A DNA stretch of 20,074 nt from RAM1 sp943372515 (GTDB taxonomy: Bacteria; Pseudomonadota; Gammaproteobacteria; Burkholderiales; Burkholderiaceae_C). The notes beneath the pieces are model-generated. The model did no database searches. It had not been told where the DNA came from and saw only the letters and a list, made by a program, of their open reading frames with translations. Below are positions 6,435-13,309 of the stretch, piece after piece. The stretch lies in contig CALRYY010000076.1 in assembly GCA_943372515.1 (NCBI GenBank), positions 1 through 20,074 of the forward strand, given 5' to 3'. The first letter of the stretch is position 1. Every line of letters starts with the position of its first letter. Position numbers and translations under genes: made by a program.

Positions 6435-6511
6435 CCATCGCGGAACCGGCTTTGCCGGGCCGCTGATGGCGCCCCCTTGAGGGGGAGGCGGCCGTCAGGC
6501 CGCTTCGGGGG
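6435..6511. repeat. GC-rich palindromic intergenic repeat, copy 2
   Basis: A second copy of the element at 5808-5882, differing by only a few substitutions and small indels in the hairpin loops. The same three inverted repeats are kept, including GCGGCC-GTCA-GGCCGC. It overlaps the 3' end of trxB: the stop codon (6495-6497) and the last few codons lie inside the element. In transcripts of trxB it would form stable 3' hairpins, possibly stabilising the message or ending transcription before the rpmB promoter. Confidence 0.85.
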
Positions 6512-7457
6512 TGGACTCCAAGTACCTTTGGGCATCAAGTGCAGCCATGCAGCCCGTGCCGGCGCTGGTGATGGCCTGACGGTACACATGGTCCTGGACG
6601 TCACCGGCAGCGAACACGCCAGGCACGCTGGTCATGGTGGCAAAGCCCTTCAGGCCACTTTGCGTGACGATGTAGCCGTTTTCCATGGTCAACTGGCCAT
6701 TGAAAATGTCGGTGTTGGGTGCGTGGCCGATGGCAATGAAGCAGCCCTTGAGCGTCAGGTCTTCGGTCACGCCCGTCTGCGTGTGCTTCAGCCGCACGCC
6801 CGTCACGCCCGTGGAGTCGCCGAGCACTTCGTCCAGCGTCTGGAAGAGCTTCAGCTCGATCTTGCCGGCCTTGACCTTTTCCATGACCTTGTCGATCAGG
6901 ATGGGCTCGGCCTTGAACTTGTCGCGGCGGTGGACCAGGTACACCTTGCTGGCGATGTTGGACAGGTACAAAGCCTCTTCCACCGCTGTGTTGCCTCCGC
7001 CGATCACGCAGCACACCTGTTCGCGATAGAAAAACCCGTCGCAGGTTGCGCAGCCCGAAACGCCCCTGCCCATGAAGGCCGTCTCCGAGGGCAGGCCCAG
7101 GTACTTGGCCGAAGCGCCGGTGGCGATGATCAGCGAGTCGCAGGTGTATTCACCGCTGTCGCCCTTGAGGGTGAACGGGCGTTTGCTGAAATCAACCGCG
7201 TTGATGTGGTCAAAGACGATTTCGGTCTTGAAGCGCTCGGCATGCTCCAGAAAGCGCTGCATGAGCTCGGGCCCCTGCACGCCATGCACGTCAGCTGGCC
7301 AGTTGTCTACCTCGGTCGTGGTCATGAGCTGGCCGCCCTGGGCGATGCCGGTGACCAGCACCGGATTGAGGTTGGCGCGGGCTGCGTAAACGGCTGCGGT
7401 GTAGCCTGCCGGGCCGGAGCCGAGGATCAGGACTTTGGCGTGTTTTGTGTTGGACAT
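6495..7457 (-). CDS. trxB: Thioredoxin reductase
   Basis: A 320-aa NADPH-dependent flavoenzyme that reduces thioredoxin in the cytosol. It has the FAD-binding GSGPAGYTAAVYAA (13-26), the redox-active dithiol CATC (136-139), the NADPH loop GGGNTAVEEA (153-162) with HRRDKF (176-181), and the C-terminal FAD motif FAAGDVQDHVYRQA. Length matches the family. ATG 7457 (MSNTKHAKVLILGSG) is chosen; the frame runs open to 7517, but that extension is not family-like. No strong ribosome-binding site is visible. It is divergent from the Crp/Fnr gene across 154 bp. The final residues PEAA and the stop codon are supplied by palindromic repeat copy 2. Confidence 0.96.
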   Translation of the reverse strand: MSNTKHAKVLILGSGPAGYTAAVYAARANLNPVLVTGIAQGGQLMTTTEVDNWPADVHGVQGPELMQRFLEHAERFKTEIVFDHINAVDFSKRPFTLKGDSGEYTCDSLIIATGASAKYLGLPSETAFMGRGVSGCATCDGFFYREQVCCVIGGGNTAVEEALYLSNIASKVYLVHRRDKFKAEPILIDKVMEKVKAGKIELKLFQTLDEVLGDSTGVTGVRLKHTQTGVTEDLTLKGCFIAIGHAPNTDIFNGQLTMENGYIVTQSGLKGFATMTSVPGVFAAGDVQDHVYRQAITSAGTGCMAALDAQRYLESTPEAA

Positions 7458-7512
7458 GGTAAATACTTGTGTGGAAAACGCCACAGCTCGGTGTACAGTT
7501 TGGGGACGAGGA

Positions 7513-7531
7513 CGCAAGTATCAAGCTTGCG
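7513..7531. promoter_or_regulatory. Palindromic operator candidate between trxB and the Crp/Fnr gene
   Basis: CGCAAG (7513-7518) and CTTGCG (7526-7531) form a perfect inverted repeat with a 7-bp spacer in the middle of the divergent region. The size suits a dimeric helix-turn-helix regulator, possibly the neighbouring Crp/Fnr protein, though it does not match the classic CRP (TGTGA-N6-TCACA) or FNR (TTGAT-N4-ATCAA) sites. Confidence 0.3.
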
Positions 7532-7545
7532 CAGCTGGGTGGTGC

Positions 7546-7574
7546 TTGGCAATTTCAATCTGTGCCATTGTAAG
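7546..7574 (+). promoter_or_regulatory. Candidate promoter of the Crp/Fnr regulator gene
   Basis: TTGGCA (7546-7551), 17 bp, then TGTAAG (7569-7574): a reasonable sigma-70 -35 with a weak -10, 37 bp before ATG 7612. Confidence 0.3.
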
Positions 7575-7611
7575 AACCCACATAGTCTGGGTGACCCGAA
7601 GGGAATTGAGA

Positions 7612-8286
7612 ATGTCGATGCTGTCGAATCTGGAGCTGATACGCCGGGTGCCGCTGTTTGCGCTCCTCACGGCGGGGCAGGCGGAAGCGGTCGCCGAAGC
7701 GGTGGTCAAGCGCCGTTTCAAGCGGGGCGAGGTCATTGTCGAGCAAGGCGAAAAGTCCAACACGCTGTTCATCATCCTGACGGGCCGTGTGCGGGTCGTC
7801 ACCTCTGACAAGCGCGGGCGCGAGGTGATCCTGGCGACCTTGCAGCCGGGCGACTACATCGGCGAGATGAGCCTGATCGACAACGAGCCGCACTCGGCCA
7901 ACTGCCGCGCCGAGGTCCAGACCGACATGCTGGTTTTGGGCCGGGCTGAATTTGCCCGCTGCCTGCCCGAAAACAGCTCCATGGCCTACGCCATCATGAA
8001 GGGGCTGGTCCAGCGCCTGCGCCAGGCTGACCGCAAGATCGAATCGCTCGCCCTGATGGATGTGTACGGTCGGGTGGCCCGGGCACTGCTTGAATTTGCA
8101 GTGCCCGACCGTGATGGTGAAATGACCATACGTGACAAGATATCCCGCCAGGACATCGCCAAAATGGTTGGCGCCTCGCGCGAAATGGTCAGCCGCGTGA
8201 TGAAAGACCTGGAAGACCGTGGCTTCATCGAAACGCGCGCTGACGGCTCCATGCTGATCAAGGACCGGCTCACCACGCTTGGCTGA
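7612..8286 (+). CDS. Crp/Fnr family transcriptional regulator
   Basis: A 224-aa two-domain regulator. Residues about 15-130 form a cyclic-nucleotide-binding beta-barrel (FKRGEVIVEQGEKSNTLFII, then LQPGDYIGEMSLIDNEPHSA). Residues about 150-220 form the Crp-type winged helix, with recognition region ISRQDIAKMVGASREMVSRV (178-196). The phosphate-cassette Arg-Ser that contacts cAMP in E. coli CRP is His94-Ser95 here, so canonical cAMP binding is doubtful. The N-terminal Cys cluster of FNR is also absent. ATG 7612 has a GGGA site upstream; the longer frame from 7435 is rejected because it overlaps trxB. It sits between trxB (divergent) and ftsK (65 bp downstream). Its ligand and regulon are unknown. 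Confidence 0.92.
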   Translation: MSMLSNLELIRRVPLFALLTAGQAEAVAEAVVKRRFKRGEVIVEQGEKSNTLFIILTGRVRVVTSDKRGREVILATLQPGDYIGEMSLIDNEPHSANCRAEVQTDMLVLGRAEFARCLPENSSMAYAIMKGLVQRLRQADRKIESLALMDVYGRVARALLEFAVPDRDGEMTIRDKISRQDIAKMVGASREMVSRVMKDLEDRGFIETRADGSMLIKDRLTTLG

Positions 8287-8351
8287 GCGGGGCCAGGCGG
8301 GCGCGAGTGCGGGGCCAGGGCCCACTGCTGCGTTAAGCTAGCGCGGCTGCC

Positions 8352-10682
8352 ATGACTTACTCCCTCAACACCCTGAATACCCCTCGCGGCGACGCTGCGT
8401 CGCCGCGTGCGGGCGTCGCCCGCTTCGCCCATGAAATCGTCCTCGTGCTGGGGCTGGTGGCGCTGGTGTTCTGGCTGCTGGCCCTGGTCAGCCATTCGGC
8501 CCAGGACGCTGCCTGGTCGACCACCGGCACGGGCGGTGCGATGCGCAACTGGGGTGGGCGCCTGGGCGCGTGGCTCGCGGACCTGAGCTATTTCACACTG
8601 GGTTTTTCGGTATGGTGGTGTTTTGCTGCGGGCGCGCGCGCCTGGATGGCAACGCTGGCGCGGTGGCTGCGCGGCAATGCACCCGCACCCCTGGTGCAGC
8701 CGCCGCGTTTCAGTGGCACACGCACTGCTTTCTGGATCGGGCTGGTGGTTTTGCTGGGTGCAAGCACTGCGCTGGAATGGTCGCGGCTTTACCGCTTTGA
8801 GCCGCGCCTGCCCGGTCATGCGGGCGGCGCTTTGGGCTACCTTACCGGGCCCACGGGCGTCCAATGGCTGGGATTTACCGGCTCGGGCCTGGTGTTCATT
8901 GCGCTGACGGTGCTGGGCGCCGCGCTGGTATTCCGCTTTTCGTGGAGCCACACGGCCGAGCGGGTGGGTGCCTGGATTGACGGTTTCATTGAATCGCGCA
9001 GGGAAAAACGTGAAGTGGCGGAAGACCTGGCCGTGGGCCAGCGCGCCGCCCGCGAGCGCGAGGAAATCGTGCTCGAAGAACGCATAGAAATCGAAGAGCA
9101 TCACCCCACACCGCTGATGATTGAGCCCGTGCTGGTGGACCTGCCCAAGAGCGAGCGCGTGGCCAAGGAACGGCAAAAGCCGCTGTTCACCGAGCTGCCC
9201 GACAGCAAGCTGCCCCAGGTAGACCTGCTGGACGGCCCGCAGGGCCGCCAGGAAACCGTGGCACCCGAGACGCTGGAGATGACCAGCCGGATGATCGAGA
9301 AAAAGCTCAAGGACTTCGGCGTGGAAGTACGCGTGGTGCTGGCCCAGCCCGGCCCGGTGATCACCCGCTACGAAATAGAGCCGGCCACCGGCGTCAAGGG
9401 TTCTCAGATCGTCGGCCTGGCCAAGGACCTGGCGCGTTCGCTAAGCCTGGTGTCCATCCGCGTGGTGGAAACCATCCCCGGCAAAAACTACATGGCGCTT
9501 GAGTTGCCCAACGCCAAGCGCCAGAGCATCCGCCTGAGTGAAATCCTGGGCTCGCAGATCTACAACGAAGGCAAGTCGCTTTTGACCATGGGCCTGGGCA
9601 AGGACATCATCGGCAACCCGGTGGTGGCCGACCTGGCCAAGATGCCACACGTGCTGGTGGCCGGCACCACGGGCTCGGGCAAGTCGGTGGGCATCAACGC
9701 CATGATCCTGAGCCTGCTGTACAAGGCCGAGGCACGCGACGTGCGCCTGCTGATGATCGACCCCAAGATGCTGGAAATGTCGGTGTACGAGGGCATTCCG
9801 CACCTGCTGGCGCCCGTGGTGACCGACATGCGCCAGGCCGCCCACGGCCTGAACTGGTGCGTGGCCGAGATGGAGCGGCGCTACAAGCTCATGAGCAAGC
9901 TGGGCGTGCGTAACCTGGGTGGTTACAACAACAAGATCGACGAAGCCAAGGCCCGCGAAGAATTCATCTACAACCCGTTCAGCCTCACACCCGACAGCCC
10001 GGAACCGCTGGAGCGGCTGCCGCATATCGTCGTGGTGATCGACGAACTGGCCGACCTGATGATGGTGGTGGGCAAGAAGATTGAAGAGCTGATTGCCCGC
10101 CTGGCGCAAAAGGCACGTGCCGCCGGCATCCACCTGATCCTGGCCACGCAGCGGCCCAGCGTGGACGTGATCACCGGCCTGATCAAGGCCAACATCCCCA
10201 CCCGCATTGCCTTCCAGGTGTCCAGCAAGATCGACAGCCGCACCATCCTGGACCAGATGGGCGCCGAAGCCCTGCTGGGCATGGGCGACATGCTCTACAT
10301 GCCCAGTGGCACGGGGCTGCCGGTGCGCGTGCACGGCGCGTTTGTGAGCGACGAGGAGGTCCATCGTGTGGTGGCCTACTTGAAAGAGCAGGGGGGCGAG
10401 CCCAACTACATCGAAGGCGTGCTCGAAGGCGGTACGGTCGATGGTGAAGACGGCGACCTTCTGGGCGACGGTGGGGCCGGTGAAAAAGACCCCATGTACG
10501 ACCAGGCGGTGGAAGTGGTGCTGAAAAACCGCAAGGCCAGCATCTCGCTGGTGCAGCGGCACCTGAAGATTGGTTACAACCGCGCGGCGCGCCTTGTGGA
10601 AGATATGGAAAAAGCGGGTCTGGTCAGTGCCATGAGCGGCAGCGGCCAGCGTGAAATCCTGGTGCCTAACCGCGCCGAGTAA
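8352..10682 (+). CDS. ftsK: DNA translocase FtsK
   Basis: A 776-aa septal DNA pump that clears chromosome termini at division and activates XerCD recombination at dif. The N-terminal membrane domain shows four hydrophobic segments (about 25-48, 76-96, 123-140, 174-198). A short charged linker (about 210-310) follows, much shorter than in E. coli FtsK. The motor domain has Walker A GTTGSGKS (438-445) and Walker B HIVVVIDELADLM (558-570). The C-terminal winged-helix gamma domain starts near DPMYDQAVEVVLKNRK and ends QREILVPNRAE; it reads KOPS-type polarity sites. ATG 8352 is the first good start, but no clear ribosome-binding site is seen. lolA follows after 9 nt. Confidence 0.96.
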   Translation: MTYSLNTLNTPRGDAASPRAGVARFAHEIVLVLGLVALVFWLLALVSHSAQDAAWSTTGTGGAMRNWGGRLGAWLADLSYFTLGFSVWWCFAAGARAWMATLARWLRGNAPAPLVQPPRFSGTRTAFWIGLVVLLGASTALEWSRLYRFEPRLPGHAGGALGYLTGPTGVQWLGFTGSGLVFIALTVLGAALVFRFSWSHTAERVGAWIDGFIESRREKREVAEDLAVGQRAAREREEIVLEERIEIEEHHPTPLMIEPVLVDLPKSERVAKERQKPLFTELPDSKLPQVDLLDGPQGRQETVAPETLEMTSRMIEKKLKDFGVEVRVVLAQPGPVITRYEIEPATGVKGSQIVGLAKDLARSLSLVSIRVVETIPGKNYMALELPNAKRQSIRLSEILGSQIYNEGKSLLTMGLGKDIIGNPVVADLAKMPHVLVAGTTGSGKSVGINAMILSLLYKAEARDVRLLMIDPKMLEMSVYEGIPHLLAPVVTDMRQAAHGLNWCVAEMERRYKLMSKLGVRNLGGYNNKIDEAKAREEFIYNPFSLTPDSPEPLERLPHIVVVIDELADLMMVVGKKIEELIARLAQKARAAGIHLILATQRPSVDVITGLIKANIPTRIAFQVSSKIDSRTILDQMGAEALLGMGDMLYMPSGTGLPVRVHGAFVSDEEVHRVVAYLKEQGGEPNYIEGVLEGGTVDGEDGDLLGDGGAGEKDPMYDQAVEVVLKNRKASISLVQRHLKIGYNRAARLVEDMEKAGLVSAMSGSGQREILVPNRAE

Positions 10683-10691
10683 GGCTGACCA

Positions 10692-11324
10692 ATGAAAAAA
10701 CAATGGGCAATTGCCATGCTGGCAGCGTGGGCTGCAGCTGCAGGTGCTGCAGGCCTGGACAGCCTGGAGGCGTTCGTCAAGGGCGCCAAAAGCGGCAAGG
10801 CTGAATTTACCCAGGTGGTGACGTCACCCTCGCGCGACGGTCAGGCCGCACGCACCAAGACGTCCAGCGGCACGTTTGAATTCTCGCGGCCCAACCGCTT
10901 TCGCTTTCACTACAAGAAGCCGTTTGAGCAAACCATCGTGGCCGACGGCCAGACGCTGTGGCTGCACGATGTCGATTTGAACCAGGTCACGGCGCGCAAG
11001 CAGGCGGCCATTCTGGGCACCACGCCAGCGGCACTGATTGCTGCGGCACCCGACCTGAGCGCCCTGCAAAAAGACTTTACCCTGCAGCCCGCCGCCGACA
11101 AGGACGGCCTGCAATGGGTGCAGGCCACGCCCAAGTCCAAAGACGGCCAGTTGCAGAATGTGCGCGTGGGATTCAAGGGCACGGAGCTTGCCGCGCTGGA
11201 AATCCTGGACAGTTTTGGCCAGCGGTCCCTGCTGACCTTTGCCAATCTGCAGACCAATGTGACGCTGGCGCAGGATGCCTTCCAGTTCAAGCCACCCGCG
11301 GGCGCCGACGTGATCCGCCAGTAG
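10692..11324 (+). CDS. lolA: Outer-membrane lipoprotein carrier protein LolA
   Basis: A 210-aa periplasmic chaperone that takes lipoproteins from the LolCDE complex and hands them to LolB at the outer membrane. It has a Sec signal peptide (MKKQWAIAMLAAWAAAAGAAG, cleavage near residue 20). The mature part has typical LolA features: KAEFTQVV near the N-terminus, a FEFSRPNRFRFHYKKPFEQTIVADGQTLWLHD core with alternating beta-strands, and RVGFKGTELAALEILDSFGQ later. It has no lipobox Cys, so it is a soluble protein. Start ATG 10692 is 9 nt after the ftsK stop, implying an ftsK-lolA operon, the same order as in E. coli. Confidence 0.93.
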   Translation: MKKQWAIAMLAAWAAAAGAAGLDSLEAFVKGAKSGKAEFTQVVTSPSRDGQAARTKTSSGTFEFSRPNRFRFHYKKPFEQTIVADGQTLWLHDVDLNQVTARKQAAILGTTPAALIAAAPDLSALQKDFTLQPAADKDGLQWVQATPKSKDGQLQNVRVGFKGTELAALEILDSFGQRSLLTFANLQTNVTLAQDAFQFKPPAGADVIRQ

Positions 11325-11348
11325 GCCGCACGCCTTTGTAGCGCGGCT

Positions 11349-11720
11349 TCAGATTTCCCGCACGATCCGCTCGAGCTGCCGGCGCTCGATGAATTCATCC
11401 ATGCGCGACAGCAACCGCCACCATTCGCTGCCGTCGTCACGGTACACCCGCATGGCGCCCGCACGCACCAGGATCTTGCGCAACTCGTCGTCCTCAAAGC
11501 CGCCCAGGTGCATCTTGAGCGCCTCAAACGAGCGATCGGTAAAGCTCTTGTGGCTCAGGAAGTGCCGCGCCGTGTCCTCTGCCATGTACTCGGTCTTGTG
11601 CTGCTCGCGCAGAATGCGCAGCTGGTTGGCGAATTGCTGGCGGTTGAGCAGCCAGCTGATGCCGCCGCCCACCACGGCGCCGAGCAAGGCGGAAAAGGTT
11701 GACCAGAGTGCGGCGTCCAT
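11349..11720 (-). CDS. Small hypothetical protein with one N-terminal membrane segment
   Basis: A 123-aa protein I do not recognise. Residues about 4-22 (ALWSTFSALLGAVVGGGIS) are a hydrophobic, glycine-rich helix, most likely a membrane anchor. The remainder is charged and helical, including RQQFANQLRILREQHKTEYM, a likely coiled coil, and a C-terminal RMDEFIERRQLERIVREI. MDAALWS at 11720 is the natural start; the frame continues upstream to 12146 only as antisense of rarA. It is convergent with lolA (24 bp between stops) and divergent from rarA (21 bp between starts), so it is a single-gene unit. A cytoplasm-facing scaffold is possible, but function is unknown. Confidence 0.75.
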   Translation of the reverse strand: MDAALWSTFSALLGAVVGGGISWLLNRQQFANQLRILREQHKTEYMAEDTARHFLSHKSFTDRSFEALKMHLGGFEDDELRKILVRAGAMRVYRDDGSEWWRLLSRMDEFIERRQLERIVREI

Positions 11721-11741
11721 ATGGGGCCGGACTATAAACTC

Positions 11742-13064
11742 ATGAGCGTGAGCACTCCACCCCCTTCCCCCCTGCCGCTGGCCGAGCGCCTGCGCCCGCG
11801 CGCGCTGGGCGAGGTCATCGGCCAGCAGCACCTGCTGGGCGAAGGCATGCCGCTGCGCATCGCGTTTGAATCCGGCCAGCCGCACAGCTGCATCCTGTGG
11901 GGGCCGCCGGGTGTGGGCAAGACCACCATTGCGCGGCTCATGGCTGATGCGTTTGACGCGCAGTTCATCACCATCAGCGCCGTACTGGGCGGTGTGAAGG
12001 ACATCCGCGAGGCCGTAGAGCAGGCGCAAATTGTCCAGGGCACGGCGCTTGAAAGCGCCTCGGGCGCGGCGGGGAGGCGCACCATCGTGTTTGTGGACGA
12101 AGTGCACCGCTTCAACAAGAGCCAGCAGGACGCGTTCTTGCCGCATGTGGAAAGCGGCCTGTTCACCTTCATTGGCGCCACCACCGAGAACCCGTCGTTT
12201 GAAGTCAATTCGGCATTGCTGTCACGCGCCGCGGTCTATGTGCTGCAGCCGCTGGCGGAACCTGACCTGCAGCAGATCGTGGCGCGTGCGCAAGGCATTG
12301 GCGCTGTGCCGCCCGTGGAGCAAGCCGCGCTGGACCGGCTGGTGGCCTATGCCGACGGCGACGCGCGGCGCTTGCTCAATACCCTGGAGACCCTGGCAGT
12401 TGCCGCCACGCGCGAAAAGCTGCCTGAGGTCACGGACACCTGGCTGCTGCGCGTGCTGGGCGAGCGCATGCGCCGCTACGACAAGGGCGGCGAGCAGTTC
12501 TACGACACCATCAGCGCATTGCACAAATCCGTGCGCGGCTCCGACCCCGACGCCGCCCTGTACTGGCTGGTGCGCATGCTGGACGGCGGGGCCGAGCCGC
12601 GCTACATGGCGCGCCGGCTGATCCGCATGGCCAGCGAAGACATCGGCCTGGCCGACCCGCGCGCACTGCAGTTGGCGCTGGACGCGGCCGACACCTATGA
12701 GCGCCTGGGCACGCCCGAGGGCGAGCTGGCACTGGCCCAGTGCGTGATTTACCTGGCCGTGGCCCCCAAATCCAACGCCGTGTACAAGGCCTTCAATGAA
12801 GCGAAGGCCCTGGTCAAGAAGGACGGCACGCGCCCGGTGCCCATGCACCTGCGCAACGCACCCACCCAGCTCATGAAAGACCTGGACTACGGCAAGAACT
12901 ACCGCTATGCCCACGACGAAGACGGCGGTTTTGCGGCCGGAGAGCGCTATTTGCCTGACGGCATGGCGCCGCCCGACTTTTACCGGCCGGTGGAACGGGG
13001 CCTGGAAATCCGCATTGCAGATAAGCTTCGCGAACTCAAGCGCCTGAATGATCAGAAAAACTAA
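11742..13064 (+). CDS. rarA: Replication-associated recombination protein A (AAA+ ATPase)
   Basis: A 440-aa clamp-loader-like AAA+ ATPase (RarA/MgsA, Mgs1/WRNIP1 family) acting at stalled replication forks with SSB. It has Walker A GPPGVGKT (54-61), Walker B IVFVDEVHRFNKSQQD (115-130), sensor 1 GATTENPSFEVN (145-156) and the arginine-finger region LLSR (159-162). The C-terminal tetramerisation domain contains YDTISALHKSVRGSDPDAALYWL and the diagnostic AYKAF-like VYKAFNEAK. ATG 11742 (MSVSTPPPS) is preferred over 11721 because a TATAAA box (11733-11738) lies between them. In E. coli the order is ftsK-lolA-rarA-serS; here a small reversed gene is inserted after lolA and serS is absent downstream. 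Confidence 0.95.
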   Translation: MSVSTPPPSPLPLAERLRPRALGEVIGQQHLLGEGMPLRIAFESGQPHSCILWGPPGVGKTTIARLMADAFDAQFITISAVLGGVKDIREAVEQAQIVQGTALESASGAAGRRTIVFVDEVHRFNKSQQDAFLPHVESGLFTFIGATTENPSFEVNSALLSRAAVYVLQPLAEPDLQQIVARAQGIGAVPPVEQAALDRLVAYADGDARRLLNTLETLAVAATREKLPEVTDTWLLRVLGERMRRYDKGGEQFYDTISALHKSVRGSDPDAALYWLVRMLDGGAEPRYMARRLIRMASEDIGLADPRALQLALDAADTYERLGTPEGELALAQCVIYLAVAPKSNAVYKAFNEAKALVKKDGTRPVPMHLRNAPTQLMKDLDYGKNYRYAHDEDGGFAAGERYLPDGMAPPDFYRPVERGLEIRIADKLRELKRLNDQKN

Positions 13065-13073
13065 TCGAGAAAA

Positions 13074-13098
13074 AAACGCCCTGATTGAGGCGTTTCCT
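13074..13098 (+). terminator. Probable rarA terminator
   Basis: Ten bases after the rarA stop, the stem AAACGCC (13074-13080) / GGCGTTT (13089-13095) encloses an 8-nt loop. It has an A-run before it but only three T's after it, so it is moderate on this strand. Read on the other strand the T-run is longer. Confidence 0.55.
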
Positions 13099-13105
13099 CA
13101 AGGGT

Positions 13106-13154
13106 AAACCCCCGTCAAACCCCCGTTTTTGTCAGCAGTACCCTTGGCTACAAT
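13106..13154 (+). promoter_or_regulatory. Tandem 10-bp direct repeat and candidate liv promoter
   Basis: AAACCCCCGT occurs twice, at 13106-13115 and 13117-13126, exactly 11 bp apart. It is followed by a TACAAT -10-like box (13149-13154) with only weak -35 candidates (TTGTCA at 13129-13134, spacing too short). Helically phased direct repeats beside a weak -35 are typical of an activated promoter. Transcription would start near 13161, directly at a terminator-like hairpin. Confidence 0.35.
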
Positions 13155-13163
13155 CGCCTACAC

Positions 13164-13197
13164 AAACCCGCCCATGGAGCTGCTTGGCGGGTTTTTT
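13164..13197 (+). terminator. Strong intrinsic terminator or attenuator ahead of livH
   Basis: The 9-bp stem AAACCCGCC (13164-13172) / GGCGGGTTT (13186-13194) with a 13-nt loop is followed by a continuing T-run. It lies between rarA and livH, about 113 bp before livH. It may simply back up rarA termination, or, if the TACAAT promoter is real, act on the liv transcript. Confidence 0.75.
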
Positions 13198-13309
13198 GCT
13201 AGATGAAGCTTGCTGCCCACAAGGCGCATCCTTCACTCAACAATGAGGCCTGGCCAGGAAAACCTGGCTCAACCTGGCCATCCGGCCGGTACAAAAACGG
13301 AGAATCTCT

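Noticed and set aside
6477..7808. A 443-codon open frame on the plus strand.
   Set aside because: It is antisense to trxB and runs across the divergent intergenic region into the Crp/Fnr gene. The translation has low complexity (His/Gly/Ala/Val-rich) typical of GC-rich shadow frames.
8287..8351. Possible terminator between the Crp/Fnr gene and ftsK.
   Set aside because: The GGGCC-rich segments give only short stems and no T-run.
9441..10703. A 420-codon open frame on the minus strand within ftsK.
   Set aside because: The His- and Gln-rich translation matches no fold and is fully antisense to the well-supported ftsK motor domain.
11721..11741. Earlier rarA start at 11721 (MGPDYKL).
   Set aside because: It includes a TATAAA promoter-like box and has no ribosome-binding site; MSVSTPPPS is the more natural start.
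13174..13206. Mini-ORF (MELLGGFFAR) inside the terminator ahead of livH, as an attenuation leader peptide.
   Set aside because: It has no ribosome-binding site and only two Leu codons with no Ile/Val run, and it coincides with the terminator stem. Chance is the best explanation.
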